Notes: generated by a model not told the origin, from the letters alone. A stretch of DNA of 64,000 nt from Streptococcus mitis NCTC 12261 (GCF_000148585.2 NZ_CP028414.1:1727501-1791500), one strand, 5' to 3'; positions 18,110 to 28,584 are shown, counted from the first letter of the stretch. Translations and numbers: made by a program.

Positions 18110-18789
18110 AGGCGTTTAATGTAAGACTCGCCAGACTCGGTGTGATTCTTGAGCCAGTTTTCCTCAGCCTCAACACGTTTGAGGTAGTTCGGCACAAAAT
18201 CATGCAAGGAGTCTGCTTCCTTGTCCCAAGCCAAAAGAGCAAGATTAGCTGCATTTGGCAGGGTTTCTTTGTAATTAGTCCTTGGCAAGTGTTCTTGAAT
18301 CTGCTCCACAAAGGGGGCAACTTCTCCGACAAAGGTAACCTGACTAGCCCCCTTGATTAACTCAATCACTCGCTCAAAGGGTAAGTGCGCTTCTGGCATG
18401 ACAGACTTAGCATTTTCATAAAATCCTGCATAAACATTGTTGCGACGCGCATCCATCAAAGGAACGAACAAACCTTCTTGTTGGTAGGGCACCAAAGCCA
18501 AGAGGCTAGACATACCAACCAACTCAATGTTCAGAGTATGAGCAAGTGTCTTAGCAGTTGCTACCGCAATTCGCAAACCTGTGTAGCTACCTGGCCCTTC
18601 CGCCACCACGATTCGGTCCAAATCCTTGGGCGTCCAATCCAAACTTGCCATCAAAAAATCAATGGCTGGCATGAGGGTAATACTGTGATTTTTCTTGATA
18701 TTAATCGTCGTCTCGGCAAGAACCTGCTTGTCCTCTAAAATAGCGAGAGAAAGAGCCTTGCTGGACGTATCAAAAGCTAATACTTTCAT
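18106..18789 (-). CDS. tsaB: tRNA threonylcarbamoyladenosine biosynthesis protein TsaB
   Basis: A 227-residue actin-fold partner of TsaD. It shows VLAFDTSSKALSLAIL at the N-terminus and VVAEGPGSYTGLRIAVATAKTLAHTL, the conserved TsaB segment. It has the general fold of TsaD but lacks its metal-binding His motifs. First gene of the operon; the intergenic region to the right is short and no clear promoter was assigned. Confidence 0.95.
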   Translation of the reverse strand: MKVLAFDTSSKALSLAILEDKQVLAETTINIKKNHSITLMPAIDFLMASLDWTPKDLDRIVVAEGPGSYTGLRIAVATAKTLAHTLNIELVGMSSLLALVPYQQEGLFVPLMDARRNNVYAGFYENAKSVMPEAHLPFERVIELIKGASQVTFVGEVAPFVEQIQEHLPRTNYKETLPNAANLALLAWDKEADSLHDFVPNYLKRVEAEENWLKNHTESGESYIKRL

Positions 18790-18870
18790 AACACATTCCT
18801 ATCTTTTTGTCTGCTTACTATTATACTACAAAAGCTGGCACATGGGAATTTTCTTTATCCCCAAACAAAA

Positions 18871-18893
18871 ATGCCCCAGCATGAGCAGGGCAT
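18871..18893 (-). terminator. Terminator of the 71-residue membrane-protein gene
   Basis: ATGCCC and GGGCAT pair around an 11-base loop. On the minus strand the stem starts one base after the TAG stop and is followed by TTTTTG. Confidence 0.75.
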
Positions 18894-19109
18894 CTAAGCA
18901 TTTAATCCAAAGTAAAATACAAACCAAACGACATAGGTTACAAGGAGGAGAAAAAGCGAGTAGAGAGTCACAAAGGTAATCTTCCACAAGAACTTGGTTT
19001 GTCGTTGTTCCAGTTTGGCAAATAGAAGATTCCCCGCATAAACGCAAGCAACAAAAACAATAAAAGCTACCAAGCGAGCTCCGATAGCAAAAGCAAATAA
19101 GTTATACAT
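18894..19109 (-). CDS. Small two-helix membrane protein, function unknown
   Basis: A 71-residue protein with two hydrophobic helices (about residues 8-28 and 41-65) joined by a basic loop LEQRQTKFLWK. It has a ribosome site (GGAGGTTGCC before the ATG) and its own terminator, so it is probably real. No family recognised. It lies between tsaB and the divergent rpoY-rnjA operon. Confidence 0.65.
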   Translation of the reverse strand: MYNLFAFAIGARLVAFIVFVACVYAGNLLFAKLEQRQTKFLWKITFVTLYSLFLLLVTYVVWFVFYFGLNA

Positions 19110-19249
19110 AGGGCAACCTCCTTGACTTAAAATCTATATGGAATTATGACAAACAATAAAACTCATTTCCATTATCAAAATAACATATTTTCTTTATTTT
19201 TGCAAACGTTTACTAAAGAAATCGTCCTGTGACTTTCTCGTTTCCGTCT

Positions 19250-19278
19250 TTTACTAATTTTTCATTTTGTGGTATAAT
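19250..19278 (+). promoter_or_regulatory. Promoter of rpoY-rnjA
   Basis: TTTACT (19250-19255), 17 bp, then TATAAT (19273-19278) with an upstream TGG, an extended -10. It leaves a leader of about 105 bases before rpoY. The leader can form a long-range stem between AGGTCA (19300-19305) and TGACCT (19364-19369) with a small AGCA/TGCT hairpin inside, ending just before the ribosome site AGAAAGGA. Confidence 0.7.
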
Positions 19279-19388
19279 TGAAATAATTGTAACGAATCAA
19301 GGTCAATCTAGACACAAAATGGAATGAAATTAAGCAAATTTATGCTAAAAGTTTGGAATAAGCTGACCTGTAAATAGAAAGGAACTAT

Positions 19389-19622
19389 ATGATTTACAAA
19401 GTTTTTTATCAAGAAACAAAAGAACGTAGCCCACGCCGTGAAACAACACGCGCACTATACCTAGACATCGATGCTAACTCAGAACTTGAGGGCCGTATCG
19501 CTGCTCGCCAACTTGTCGAAGAAAATCGCCCAGAGTACAATATCGAGTATATCGAACTCTTGTCTGACAAATTGCTAGATTACGAAAAAGAAACTGGCGC
19601 CTTCGAAATTACGGAGTTCTAA
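19389..19622 (+). CDS. rpoY: RNA polymerase epsilon subunit (RpoY/YkzG)
   Basis: A 77-residue acidic protein, [20 protein letters not shown] followed by LYLDID, of the DUF1447/RpoY family. This small Firmicute subunit binds the RNA polymerase core near the beta-prime jaw. As in B. subtilis and other streptococci it lies immediately upstream of the RNase J gene, with one base between its stop and the rnjA ATG. Confidence 0.92.
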   Translation: MIYKVFYQETKERSPRRETTRALYLDIDANSELEGRIAARQLVEENRPEYNIEYIELLSDKLLDYEKETGAFEITEF

Positions 19623-19623
19623 T

Positions 19624-21303
19624 ATGGCCTACACTCTTAAACCTGAAGAAGTCGGCGTTTTTGCCATCGGTGGTCTGGGAGAAATCGGGAAAAACACTTA
19701 CGGGATTGAATACCAAGACGAGATTATCATCGTCGATGCTGGGATTAAATTCCCAGAAGATGACTTGCTGGGTATCGACTATGTCATTCCTGACTACTCA
19801 TACATCGTGGACAATATCGACCGCGTCAAGGCTGTCTTAATCACACACGGACACGAAGACCACATCGGTGGGATTCCATTCCTGCTCAAACAAGCAAATG
19901 TCCCTATCTATGCTGGACCGCTTGCCTTAGCTTTAATCCGTGGGAAACTCGAAGAACACGGCCTCTTACGCAACGCCAAACTTTACGAAATCAACCATAA
20001 TACTGAGTTGACCTTTAAAAATCTCAAGGCAACTTTCTTTAGAACGACTCACTCTATTCCAGAGCCTTTGGGAATTGTCATTCATACTCCTCAAGGAAAA
20101 ATCGTCTGTACGGGTGACTTTAAGTTCGACTTCACTCCAGTTGGAGAACCTGCGGACTTGCACCGTATGGCTGCCCTTGGTGAAGAAGGTGTTCTCTGTC
20201 TCCTGTCTGACTCAACAAATGCAGAAGTGCCAACCTTTACCAACTCTGAAAAAGTCGTTGGCCAGTCCATCATGAAGATTATCCAAGGCATTGAAGGACG
20301 TATTATCTTTGCATCCTTTGCTTCAAATATCTTCCGTCTCCAACAAGCAACAGAAGCTGCTGTTAAGACTGGACGTAAGATTGCGGTCTTTGGTCGTTCT
20401 ATGGAAAAGGCCATTGTCAACGGAATCGAGCTTGGCTACATCAAAGCTCCTAAGGGAACCTTTATCGAGCCAAATGAAATCAAAGACTACCCTGCAGGCG
20501 AGGTTCTGATTCTCTGTACAGGTAGTCAGGGTGAACCGATGGCGGCCCTCTCTCGTATCGCCAACGGAACCCACCGTCAGGTGCAACTCCAACCCGGCGA
20601 TACCGTTATCTTCTCTTCTAGTCCAATCCCTGGAAACACTACTAGCGTCAACAAGCTGATTAACATCATTTCAGAAGCTGGTGTCGAAGTTATCCACGGT
20701 AAGGTTAACAATATCCATACATCTGGACACGGTGGCCAGCAAGAGCAAAAACTCATGCTCCGCTTGATTAAGCCAAAATACTTCATGCCTGTCCACGGTG
20801 AATACCGCATGCAAAAAGTCCACGCTGGACTAGCGGTGGATACTGGTGTTGAGAAGGACAATATCTTTATCATGAGCAATGGTGATGTGCTTGCTCTTAC
20901 TGCTGACTCAGCTCGTATAGCAGGTCATTTCAACGCCCAAGACATCTATGTAGATGGAAATCGTATCGGTGAAATCGGTGCTGCTGTCCTCAAAGATCGT
21001 CGCGATCTATCTGAAGACGGTGTCGTTCTGGCAGTCGCAACTGTTGACTTCAAATCGCAGATGATTCTGTCTGGTCCAGACATCCTCAGCCGAGGCTTTG
21101 TCTACATGAGAGAGTCTGGCGACTTGATTCGCCAAAGCCAGCGTATCCTCTTCAATGCCATTCGTATCGCACTGAAAAACAAGGATGCTAGCGTGCAATC
21201 AGTCAATGGTGCCATTGTCAACGCTATTCGCCCCTTCCTTTATGAAAATACAGAACGTGAACCGATCATCATCCCTATGATCCTCACACCAGATGAAGAA
21301 TAA
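19624..21303 (+). CDS. rnjA: Ribonuclease J1
   Basis: A 559-residue metallo-beta-lactamase/beta-CASP ribonuclease that acts as 5'-3' exonuclease and endonuclease in mRNA decay and rRNA processing. It shows the zinc motif [33 protein letters not shown], the beta-CASP segment [65 protein letters not shown] and a C-terminal domain ending [12 protein letters not shown]. The length and the rpoY neighbour support J1 rather than J2. Confidence 0.95.
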   Translation: MAYTLKPEEVGVFAIGGLGEIGKNTYGIEYQDEIIIVDAGIKFPEDDLLGIDYVIPDYSYIVDNIDRVKAVLITHGHEDHIGGIPFLLKQANVPIYAGPLALALIRGKLEEHGLLRNAKLYEINHNTELTFKNLKATFFRTTHSIPEPLGIVIHTPQGKIVCTGDFKFDFTPVGEPADLHRMAALGEEGVLCLLSDSTNAEVPTFTNSEKVVGQSIMKIIQGIEGRIIFASFASNIFRLQQATEAAVKTGRKIAVFGRSMEKAIVNGIELGYIKAPKGTFIEPNEIKDYPAGEVLILCTGSQGEPMAALSRIANGTHRQVQLQPGDTVIFSSSPIPGNTTSVNKLINIISEAGVEVIHGKVNNIHTSGHGGQQEQKLMLRLIKPKYFMPVHGEYRMQKVHAGLAVDTGVEKDNIFIMSNGDVLALTADSARIAGHFNAQDIYVDGNRIGEIGAAVLKDRRDLSEDGVVLAVATVDFKSQMILSGPDILSRGFVYMRESGDLIRQSQRILFNAIRIALKNKDASVQSVNGAIVNAIRPFLYENTEREPIIIPMILTPDEE

Positions 21304-21309
21304 AGCAAG

Positions 21310-21340
21310 AAAACAGCCCCGTCTTCGGAGCTGTTTTTTT
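21310..21340. terminator. Bidirectional terminator between rnjA and mnmG
   Basis: AAAACAGC and GCTGTTTT pair, with CCG/CGG inside, followed by a T tract on the plus strand. The mnmG stop codon begins immediately afterwards at 21341. Confidence 0.85.
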
Positions 21341-23254
21341 CTATGCTTTCTTTTCTTGATTTTTAGAAATACTACGATTTTTACCTTCCAGATACACCAT
21401 CAAAATAGAAATGTCTGCTGGGTTTACTCCCGAGATACGGCTGGCTTGGCCGATGGTTTCTGGATTGATAAGTTTGAACTTCTGACGGGCTTCGGTTGCG
21501 ATAGAATCAATGTCATCCCAGTCGATATTGGCTGGAATGCGCTTTTCTTCCATGCGTTTCATCTTGGCAACCTGGTCCATGGCTTTGGAAATATAGCCTT
21601 CGTACTTGATTTCTGTTTCAATCAATTCGATAATCTTGTCATCCAAGTCCTCTGCTGCTGGTCCGATGAAGGCCACCACATCTTGGTAAGACACTTCTGG
21701 ACGGCGAAGGAATTCCTTGGCTGTCACTGCATCGGTCAACGGCTTGAATCCCATCTCCTCAACCTTAGCATTGGTTTCCTTGACTGGCTTGAGTTTGATA
21801 CTGTCTAGGCGCTTCATCTCATTGTCAAATTGATTTTTCTTGATTTCAAAACGAGCCCAACGTTCATCATCCACAAGCCCAATCTCACGTCCCATCTCAG
21901 TCAAACGCATATCAGCATTGTCATGACGAAGAATGAGACGGTACTCGGCACGACTAGTCAAAAGGCGATAAGGCTCAATGGTTCCTTTGGTCACCAAGTC
22001 ATCAATCATGACCCCGATATAACCGTCACTGCGCTTCAAAATCAATTCAGGCTTGCCTTGGATTTTCAGAGCCGCATTAATACCCGCGATAATCCCTTGG
22101 CCAGCAGCTTCTTCATAACCTGACGTTCCATTTGTCTGACCAGCAGTGAAAAGACCTGAGATTTTCTTGGTTTCCAGAGTTGCACGCAACTGATGAGGCA
22201 AGACCATATCATACTCAATGGCATAACCTGTCCGCATCATCTCTGCATTTTCCAAACCTTTGATGGAATGAACCAAGTCACGCTGGACATCCTCAGGCAG
22301 ACTGGTTGAAAGTCCTTGAACATAGACTTCCTCTGTATTGCGCCCTTCTGGCTCAAGGAAGAGCTGGTGACGTTCCTTGTCCGCAAAGCGTACAATCTTG
22401 TCCTCAATCGACGGACAGTAACGAGGTCCCACTCCCTTGACCACACCTGTAAACATAGGCGCACGGTGGAGGTTGTTTTGAATAATCTCATGACTGGTAC
22501 CATTGGTATAGGTCAACCAGCATGGCACCTGATCTTTGACATAATCCTCATCACGTGAAGTATATGAGAAATGATTAGGCGCTTCGTCTCCTGGCTGAAT
22601 CTCTGTCACATCGTAGTTGATTGAAGAAGCCTTGACACGTGGAGGGGTTCCTGTCTTGAACCGACCGATTTCTAGGCCCAATTCCTTGAGATTATCAGCA
22701 AGGTTAATAGAAGCTAGGCTGTGGTTAGGACCTGATGAGTACTTGAGATCTCCGATGATAATTTCCCCACGGAGGGCGGTCCCTGTCGTCACGATAACAG
22801 CCTTGGCAGCATACTCTTGATGGGTCGCTGTACGAACACCGACAACTTTGCCGTCTTCAACCAAAATCTCATCAATCATAGTCTGACGAAGGGTCAGATT
22901 TTCTTGATTTTCAACCGTCTTGCGCATTTCCTTAGAGTAAAGCTCCTTGTCAGCCTGCGCACGGAGGGCACGGACAGCTGGCCCCTTCCCTGTGTTGAGC
23001 ATCTTCATCTGGATGTAAGTCTTGTCAATGGTTTTGGCCATCTCGCCACCGAGGGCATCAACTTCACGCACAACAATCCCTTTGGCAGAACCACCGATAG
23101 AGGGATTGCAAGGCATGAAAGCCAGCATTTCAATGTTGATAGTCGCAAGCAAAACCTTACAACCCATACGGCTAGCAGCTAAGGAAGCCTCGACCCCAGC
23201 GTGTCCCGCACCAATTACAATAATATCGTATTCTTCTGTAAAATTATATGTCAT
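21341..23254 (-). CDS. mnmG: tRNA uridine-5-carboxymethylaminomethyl modification enzyme MnmG (GidA)
   Basis: A 637-residue FAD protein. The Rossmann motif [19 protein letters not shown] is at the N-terminus. It is followed by [22 protein letters not shown], the C-x4-tRNA region [40 protein letters not shown], and a C-terminal helical domain ending in the [15 protein letters not shown] segment that binds MnmE. With MnmE it modifies the wobble uridine (position 34) of several tRNAs. The 5' end overlaps a Nudix gene by 11 bases. Confidence 0.97.
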   Translation of the reverse strand: MTYNFTEEYDIIVIGAGHAGVEASLAASRMGCKVLLATINIEMLAFMPCNPSIGGSAKGIVVREVDALGGEMAKTIDKTYIQMKMLNTGKGPAVRALRAQADKELYSKEMRKTVENQENLTLRQTMIDEILVEDGKVVGVRTATHQEYAAKAVIVTTGTALRGEIIIGDLKYSSGPNHSLASINLADNLKELGLEIGRFKTGTPPRVKASSINYDVTEIQPGDEAPNHFSYTSRDEDYVKDQVPCWLTYTNGTSHEIIQNNLHRAPMFTGVVKGVGPRYCPSIEDKIVRFADKERHQLFLEPEGRNTEEVYVQGLSTSLPEDVQRDLVHSIKGLENAEMMRTGYAIEYDMVLPHQLRATLETKKISGLFTAGQTNGTSGYEEAAGQGIIAGINAALKIQGKPELILKRSDGYIGVMIDDLVTKGTIEPYRLLTSRAEYRLILRHDNADMRLTEMGREIGLVDDERWARFEIKKNQFDNEMKRLDSIKLKPVKETNAKVEEMGFKPLTDAVTAKEFLRRPEVSYQDVVAFIGPAAEDLDDKIIELIETEIKYEGYISKAMDQVAKMKRMEEKRIPANIDWDDIDSIATEARQKFKLINPETIGQASRISGVNPADISILMVYLEGKNRSISKNQEKKA

Positions 23255-23672
23255 TTCTTAACCTTTCAAAAATTTCTCGTAAATAAGGAACTAACTTCTC
23301 CTCCTCTAGAGCTTGAGCCATAGTAACCCATTTAAAGTGCGTATGCTCTTCAGGATCTAATCTGATAATTGGCTTCTCCCCAACCCACTCTGCTTTATAA
23401 ACTAATCGAGTAAAGACAGTATCCTTAGAAGTATCCAGTTGACTATCTTCGTGAAGAAGTTTGAGCAAACTGCTATCTAGCCTAACTCCCGCTTCTTCAA
23501 TACATTCTCTAAGAGCTCCATCTCGCGGAAGTTCACCCTTTTCAACCCCGCCACCAGGAATATCCCAGTAAGTTGGATAAACATTGGGTTGTCCTCTTTT
23601 AATTTCCGAACGCTGAATGAGCAAATAATCATCTCCACTATGAACAAGTACATGGGCAATAAGCTTAACCAT
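23244..23672 (-). CDS. Nudix hydrolase, MutT-like
   Basis: A 142-residue Nudix protein. The box [23 protein letters not shown] matches G-x5-E-x7-REUxEE-x-G closely. It lies directly upstream of mnmG and overlaps it by 11 bases, so both are probably co-transcribed. Substrate unknown; most such proteins clean up modified nucleoside diphosphate derivatives. Confidence 0.85.
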   Translation of the reverse strand: MVKLIAHVLVHSGDDYLLIQRSEIKRGQPNVYPTYWDIPGGGVEKGELPRDGALRECIEEAGVRLDSSLLKLLHEDSQLDTSKDTVFTRLVYKAEWVGEKPIIRLDPEEHTHFKWVTMAQALEEEKLVPYLREIFERLRNDI

Positions 23673-23683
23673 CCTTTTCTCTC

Positions 23684-24139
23684 CTATTTCTCAAGATGAA
23701 TGTGTCTTAGTTGGCCGTCCCAAGTTGGTAGGGCTGTTTTTAAAAAGGCTGGAACTAGCTGGATATTCTGGAGTTCATCCAAGTCAATCCACTCACAAGG
23801 CTGCATTTTTTCGTCTTCCTGCATGGTCAATGGGGCATCCTCAAGCAAGTTCACCAGATAATGAAACTCGATGTTGTGATAGGAAACACCGTCTTGTTCA
23901 AAACGATTTTCAACCACAAAAGCTAGCTGCCCAGCTTGAGCTTTAACACCCAGTTCTTCCCTCACTTCACGGACTACTGCGTCTTCCGTACTTTCATTGA
24001 CTTGGATGGCACCGCCAATAGTGTAATACTTGCCCTTATCTTTGGTGACTAGAAGCTTGCTATTTTGGAGAATCAAGGCTGTCGCCCGAACACCAAAAAC
24101 TGTATTTCCTACTTTTATCCTAAAGTCTTGCTGAGTCAT
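23684..24139 (-). CDS. Nudix hydrolase, second copy
   Basis: A 151-residue Nudix protein starting MTQQDFRIKVGN. The box GGAIQVNESTEDAVVREVREELG fits the Nudix consensus. The start at 24139 follows GGGAAAGGA; an upstream in-frame ATG would add a hydrophobic extension without a ribosome site. It precedes the other Nudix gene by 11 bases but shares little sequence with it beyond the motif, so this is not a recent duplication. Substrate unknown. Confidence 0.85.
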   Translation of the reverse strand: MTQQDFRIKVGNTVFGVRATALILQNSKLLVTKDKGKYYTIGGAIQVNESTEDAVVREVREELGVKAQAGQLAFVVENRFEQDGVSYHNIEFHYLVNLLEDAPLTMQEDEKMQPCEWIDLDELQNIQLVPAFLKTALPTWDGQLRHIHLEK

Positions 24140-24278
24140 TTTTTCCTTTCCCTTAAACGACACAAAAACAGTCAAAACTCCAAAGAAGTGCAGGACAAAA
24201 AAGCCTGCAACATCCATGAGCTTTGACCATCATTTCTATTGCTTTTATTATTGTAGCAAATTGAGAAAATTTGTCAAT

Positions 24279-25509
<1,231 letters not shown>

Positions 25510-25609
25510 GAAAGAGGATGTCAATCGACCAACCTCTTTGTAAATACATATATAATTGTTTAAAAAGAGGGTAATTTATAGCTTAATCCCTCTACTGCTT
25601 ATTATCTTA

Positions 25610-25705
25610 TTTATAAAATAAACTAAAAATGATATACTATATTGAGGAGGAATACGTACATGATCCCTTAAAGATACTACCATCCATGTACGTAGAACGA
25701 TTGTG
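25610..25705 (+). promoter_or_regulatory. Promoter, strong Shine-Dalgarno and intervening hairpin before a GTG start
   Basis: TATACT (25633-25638) with upstream TGA is an extended -10; the -35 is weak (TTTATA). GAGGAGG at 25644-25650 is a strong ribosome site. Between it and the GTG at 25703 lies a perfect 10-bp inverted repeat, TACGTACATG (25653-25662) and CATGTACGTA (25685-25694), with a 22-base loop. If the hairpin folds, the effective distance from ribosome site to GTG is about 10 bases. The stem also contains an ATG at 25660 that would encode only Met-Ile-Pro before a stop. Confidence 0.7.
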
Positions 25706-26575
25706 AAAAACTACAAAGATATTCTAAAATCAAAAAATACCATTTTTACTATTATCATTGTCGCAAGTATTGGACTTTTAATTGGTCTAGTCATTCACCA
25801 AGAAAACATCTTAACAGAAAGAGGCAATATTGCTTTCTTCAAACGGCAAAAAAATGAACAAGATGTCGAACAAGTAAAAAAAGCCATCAAAGATTTTAAT
25901 ATCGATTCTGAAACAATTATAGAAGATTGGAAAAGAATTCAAGAATTGAAGCCAAACACTGACGAAGGCAAGCAAACATTAGCAGACTTTCTTACTACTA
26001 CGTCCGATAAAATCACCAATCATTATAGCGAAAAAGCTTTAAAAATGGATATAAAGGAATCCGATAGTCAGTTTGAAGATAAACAAACACTTGAAACAGC
26101 CATCACTTCCTTACAAAAAATACTAGAAATCATTAAAAGTGTTAACTCCACAAGCGAACAAGCCACTATTGATGAAAAAATAAAACCCATCCAAGAACTA
26201 ATTTCTAAATTCCAAAAGCAAGTTGAAGTCTTGACCAAAAAAGAAGGACAAAAGACTGACAAAAAAGAAACAGGAACGACTAGTAGCGAGGGGGAAAGAG
26301 AAACCTATTCTTCAGGAGGAGGGAGCTACACTCCAACCTATACTGAGTCAAATGGGAGCAGATACAGTTCACAAGCGCCTGCAAGCGAACCACCTTCATC
26401 TAATAGTGCTGGCAGCAGCGGAAATGATGTGGCAAGTACACAAAATCAAGCAGCTAATACTTCAGAAGCTCAAGCAGAAACTAATACCAATAGTAACAAT
26501 GCTGAAGTTCCCACAATAAACAGTGATGATCTCGCTAGTTTAGGTGGCGGAGTTACATCATTCGGTCAGCAGTAA
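25703..26575 (+). CDS. Unrecognised membrane-anchored secreted protein with Ser/Asn-rich tail
   Basis: A 290-residue protein starting at GTG; no ATG near the N-terminus is available. Residues 14-32 form one hydrophobic helix after a basic stretch, fitting a type II anchor or uncleaved signal. Residues about 35-195 are charged and probably helical or coiled-coil (repeated Lys/Glu/Gln heptad-like spacing, e.g. ISKFQKQVEVLTKKEGQK). The last 95 residues are low complexity, rich in Ser, Thr, Asn, Glu and Pro, and end SFGQQ. There is no LPXTG sorting signal or choline-binding repeat. In pneumococcus I recall pspA beside mnmA, so this gene may occupy the pspA position. Function unknown. Confidence 0.75.
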   Translation: MKNYKDILKSKNTIFTIIIVASIGLLIGLVIHQENILTERGNIAFFKRQKNEQDVEQVKKAIKDFNIDSETIIEDWKRIQELKPNTDEGKQTLADFLTTTSDKITNHYSEKALKMDIKESDSQFEDKQTLETAITSLQKILEIIKSVNSTSEQATIDEKIKPIQELISKFQKQVEVLTKKEGQKTDKKETGTTSSEGERETYSSGGGSYTPTYTESNGSRYSSQAPASEPPSSNSAGSSGNDVASTQNQAANTSEAQAETNTNSNNAEVPTINSDDLASLGGGVTSFGQQ

Positions 26576-26652
26576 GCAATCGGCTATCACTAATTTAATT
26601 GTCTTTTATCGAACAAAGTATATAAAAGTCTAACAAAAACTAACTTCTAAAT

Positions 26653-26714
26653 AAAACCACACAGTCATTCCAATATTGAACATAATCAAATTGAAAGGGA
26701 TACTGTGTGGTTTT
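26653..26714. terminator. Long-loop inverted repeat, probable bidirectional terminator
   Basis: AAAACCACACAGT and ACTGTGTGGTTTT form a perfect 13-bp stem around a 36-base loop, followed by TTTTTG on the plus strand and AT-rich sequence on the other. It lies between two convergent genes. The loop is longer than in the other terminators here, so an origin as a small repeat remnant is also possible. Confidence 0.6.
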
Positions 26715-26760
26715 TGAATTGTTGAACATTCAGAGATTCCATTTTTGGGGCAATTGTCTA

Positions 26761-27348
26761 TCAAAATGTCCTTTTATCTGTCAATAATCCTAAAAAATCT
26801 TGTCGTTTCAAGTCGGAGAAATGTTTGGCGGAAAGACTTCCCTTTTGAAGTCCATCATCTCTGACCTGCAAATAATAGCTATGTTGGCTTGTTTTAATCG
26901 TCAAAAAGTCTCCAAATACAAAAGCTCTTTTCCAGTTGCGAATCTCAAATTCTTTTATCTCTGATTTGGGAATACGGATAAGTCCTTGTCGCAAATCACG
27001 ATGATGCTCACTTGTGAAAGTCATCCCATTTCCAAGATTTCTTATCAGCAGTTCATCTGGAGTTACCATCACCAGCGCTATTTTAGTTAAGAAAATTTCA
27101 ACTGTTGGTGGTAAAATCGCCAAATCAAACCAAGGATGTAGGTAGCGATAGGCTAAGAAATAATGAGGCTCCTCACCCAATCCTAGTTGTTTATACAAGG
27201 TCTTGACTTCACTATCTAACCTCGCTTCAAAAGACACATCCGAATGCTCTTCTTCCTTCCTCTGATTAACATAACGCATCCAGACTAGGAAACCTATAAA
27301 GACTAGGACAAATATTCCTGATAAAAGATATTTTAAATTGTAGTTCAT
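26761..27348 (-). CDS. Unrecognised single-pass membrane protein
   Basis: A 195-residue protein with one N-terminal helix (YLLSGIFVLVFIGFLVWM) and a soluble part of about 165 residues, probably cytoplasmic. The soluble part contains ALVMVTPDELLIRNLGNG and IRIPKSEIKEFEIRNWKR, which look like the beta-strand pattern of PH-like (bPH) domains, but I cannot confirm that. The start follows GGAGG on the minus strand. A 37-codon hydrophobic ORF lies just upstream on the same strand and may be co-transcribed. Function unknown. Confidence 0.7.
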   Translation of the reverse strand: MNYNLKYLLSGIFVLVFIGFLVWMRYVNQRKEEEHSDVSFEARLDSEVKTLYKQLGLGEEPHYFLAYRYLHPWFDLAILPPTVEIFLTKIALVMVTPDELLIRNLGNGMTFTSEHHRDLRQGLIRIPKSEIKEFEIRNWKRAFVFGDFLTIKTSQHSYYLQVRDDGLQKGSLSAKHFSDLKRQDFLGLLTDKRTF

Positions 27349-27393
27349 CGCTTAACCTCCTGATTCACACCTCTGCCTAAAACAGAAGCCTAT

Positions 27394-27507
27394 TTATTTT
27401 GAAAATAGGTCCATCATAACTTTAAATAAGACGGGTGTCATTAAAATTAGGATAATTCCTATCACAAATATCATGACTACTCGAAAAAGTTCCTTATTTT
27501 TAAACAT
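27394..27507 (-). CDS. Candidate 37-residue hydrophobic peptide
   Basis: A short ORF too small for routine gene calling. It starts MFKNKELFRVVMIFVIG, continues as a single hydrophobic helix and ends MDLFSK. A good ribosome site (AAAGGGGTGG) precedes the ATG at 27507 by a few bases. The sequence is basic then hydrophobic, like small membrane peptides. It lies between an unrecognised membrane-protein gene (same strand) and a divergent Rgg-like regulator gene. It is longer than typical Rgg-associated SHP pheromones and lacks their usual acidic/aromatic C-terminal end, so a signalling role is only a possibility. Confidence 0.55.
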   Translation of the reverse strand: MFKNKELFRVVMIFVIGIILILMTPVLFKVMMDLFSK

Positions 27508-27588
27508 TTTTCCACCCCTTTTCTAGCTACATCATAGTACTCATTAACCCCATATTAAAATTACACCAAACTTATTTTAGCTTTCTTT

Positions 27589-27616
27589 TTTACTTTTTAT
27601 ATTACTATGATACAAT
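27589..27616 (+). promoter_or_regulatory. Candidate promoter of the Rgg-like gene
   Basis: TACAAT (27611-27616) with an upstream TGA is an extended -10. TTTACT (27589-27594) at 16 bp spacing is a possible -35. The region between 27508 and 27670 is AT-rich and holds no other gene that I can see. Confidence 0.55.
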
Positions 27617-27670
27617 ATTTTTAATAGGATTTTATTGTTTGTTAACTTTTTTCACTAAAAGGAGAAAATC

Positions 27671-28534
27671 ATGCGTTATGATTTTGGAAAGGTCTATAAA
27701 GAAATACGTGAGTCAAAAGGATTAACCCAAGAAGAGGTCTGCGGAGATGTCCTATCAAGAACCAGCCTATCAAAGATTGAAAGTGGTAAGGCAACTCCTA
27801 AATATGAAAATATGGATTTTCTTCTTCGGCAAATGAATATGAGTTTTGAAGAATTTGACTACATCTGCCATCTCTATCAGCCGAGCCAACGGACAGAAAT
27901 CATGCAAACTTATCTCAATATGAATTCCATCATTGGTGGCAGTGGTCTAGTTCATTTTTTTGAAACATGCCAAAACTATCTCAAGACCCATCACGACCTG
28001 CCTATAGAAGAAATCAGGGATATGCTGGAAGTTGTCATTCATATTCGCCAACATGGTACAGAGCAACTGTCAGACCAAGTGAAACAGACTATCAAAAAAC
28101 TTTGGGAAAAAATTGAAAAACAAGATACATGGTATGAAAGCGACCTAAAAATCCTCAATACCATCCTTTTCAACTTTCCCATTGAACACCTCCATCTCAT
28201 CACTGAAAAAATCTTGCAACGCTTAGAAGACTATAAAAACTATCAACATTTATATGACTTGCGAATGACAATCCTACTCAACATTTCCACCATTTACTTA
28301 TACCATCAAGACAAAAACATGTGTCAACAAATCTGCTATACTTTACTAGAGGATGCCAAGAATAAGAAAAGCTACGATATGCTTGCTATCTGCTATGTCC
28401 GTATTGGGATTTGTAGGGATGATGCCAAACTTATCCAAAAAGGATTCTCCCTTCTAGAGCTGACCGATGAAACTTCCATTCTAGCCTTTCTCAAAAAAGA
28501 AGTGGAGATCTATTATCAACCGAAAGAAATATAA
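27671..28534 (+). CDS. Rgg/MutR-family transcriptional regulator
   Basis: A 287-residue protein with an N-terminal helix-turn-helix (residues 6-58: YKEIRESKGLTQEEVCG, SRTSLSKIESGKATPKYENM) and a long helical C-terminal domain of TPR-like repeats (about residues 80-285). The length and layout match Rgg/MutR/PlcR-type regulators, many of which are controlled by short hydrophobic peptides taken up by oligopeptide permease. Well-made ribosome site (AAAAGGAG) at the ATG. A peptide candidate lies about 160 bases away on the opposite strand. Targets and ligand are unknown. Confidence 0.85.
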   Translation: MRYDFGKVYKEIRESKGLTQEEVCGDVLSRTSLSKIESGKATPKYENMDFLLRQMNMSFEEFDYICHLYQPSQRTEIMQTYLNMNSIIGGSGLVHFFETCQNYLKTHHDLPIEEIRDMLEVVIHIRQHGTEQLSDQVKQTIKKLWEKIEKQDTWYESDLKILNTILFNFPIEHLHLITEKILQRLEDYKNYQHLYDLRMTILLNISTIYLYHQDKNMCQQICYTLLEDAKNKKSYDMLAICYVRIGICRDDAKLIQKGFSLLELTDETSILAFLKKEVEIYYQPKEI

Positions 28535-28561
28535 AAAGTCGAGGGATTTCCTCGACTTTTT
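28533..28561. terminator. Bidirectional terminator after the Rgg-like gene
   Basis: AAAAAGTCGAGG and CCTCGACTTTTT form a perfect 12-bp stem. It serves the rgg gene and the convergent LysM gene. Confidence 0.9.
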
Positions 28562-28584
28562 CAAATTATTCTGTTCGTTATTTC

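Noticed and set aside
25566-25593. Hairpin AGAGGG...CCCTCT as terminator of mnmA or a small RNA
   Set aside because: It lies upstream of the mnmA promoter, has no T tract, and no promoter for a small RNA is clear.
25660-25671. Three-codon ORF (Met-Ile-Pro) as a leader peptide
   Set aside because: Too short to act as a regulatory peptide on sequence grounds; it is more simply a by-product of the hairpin stem, although it sits at correct spacing from the ribosome site.
26653-26714. Inverted repeat as the ends of a small insertion sequence or RUP element
   Set aside because: Only a 36-base loop, no target duplication seen, and the position between convergent genes with a T run suits a terminator better.
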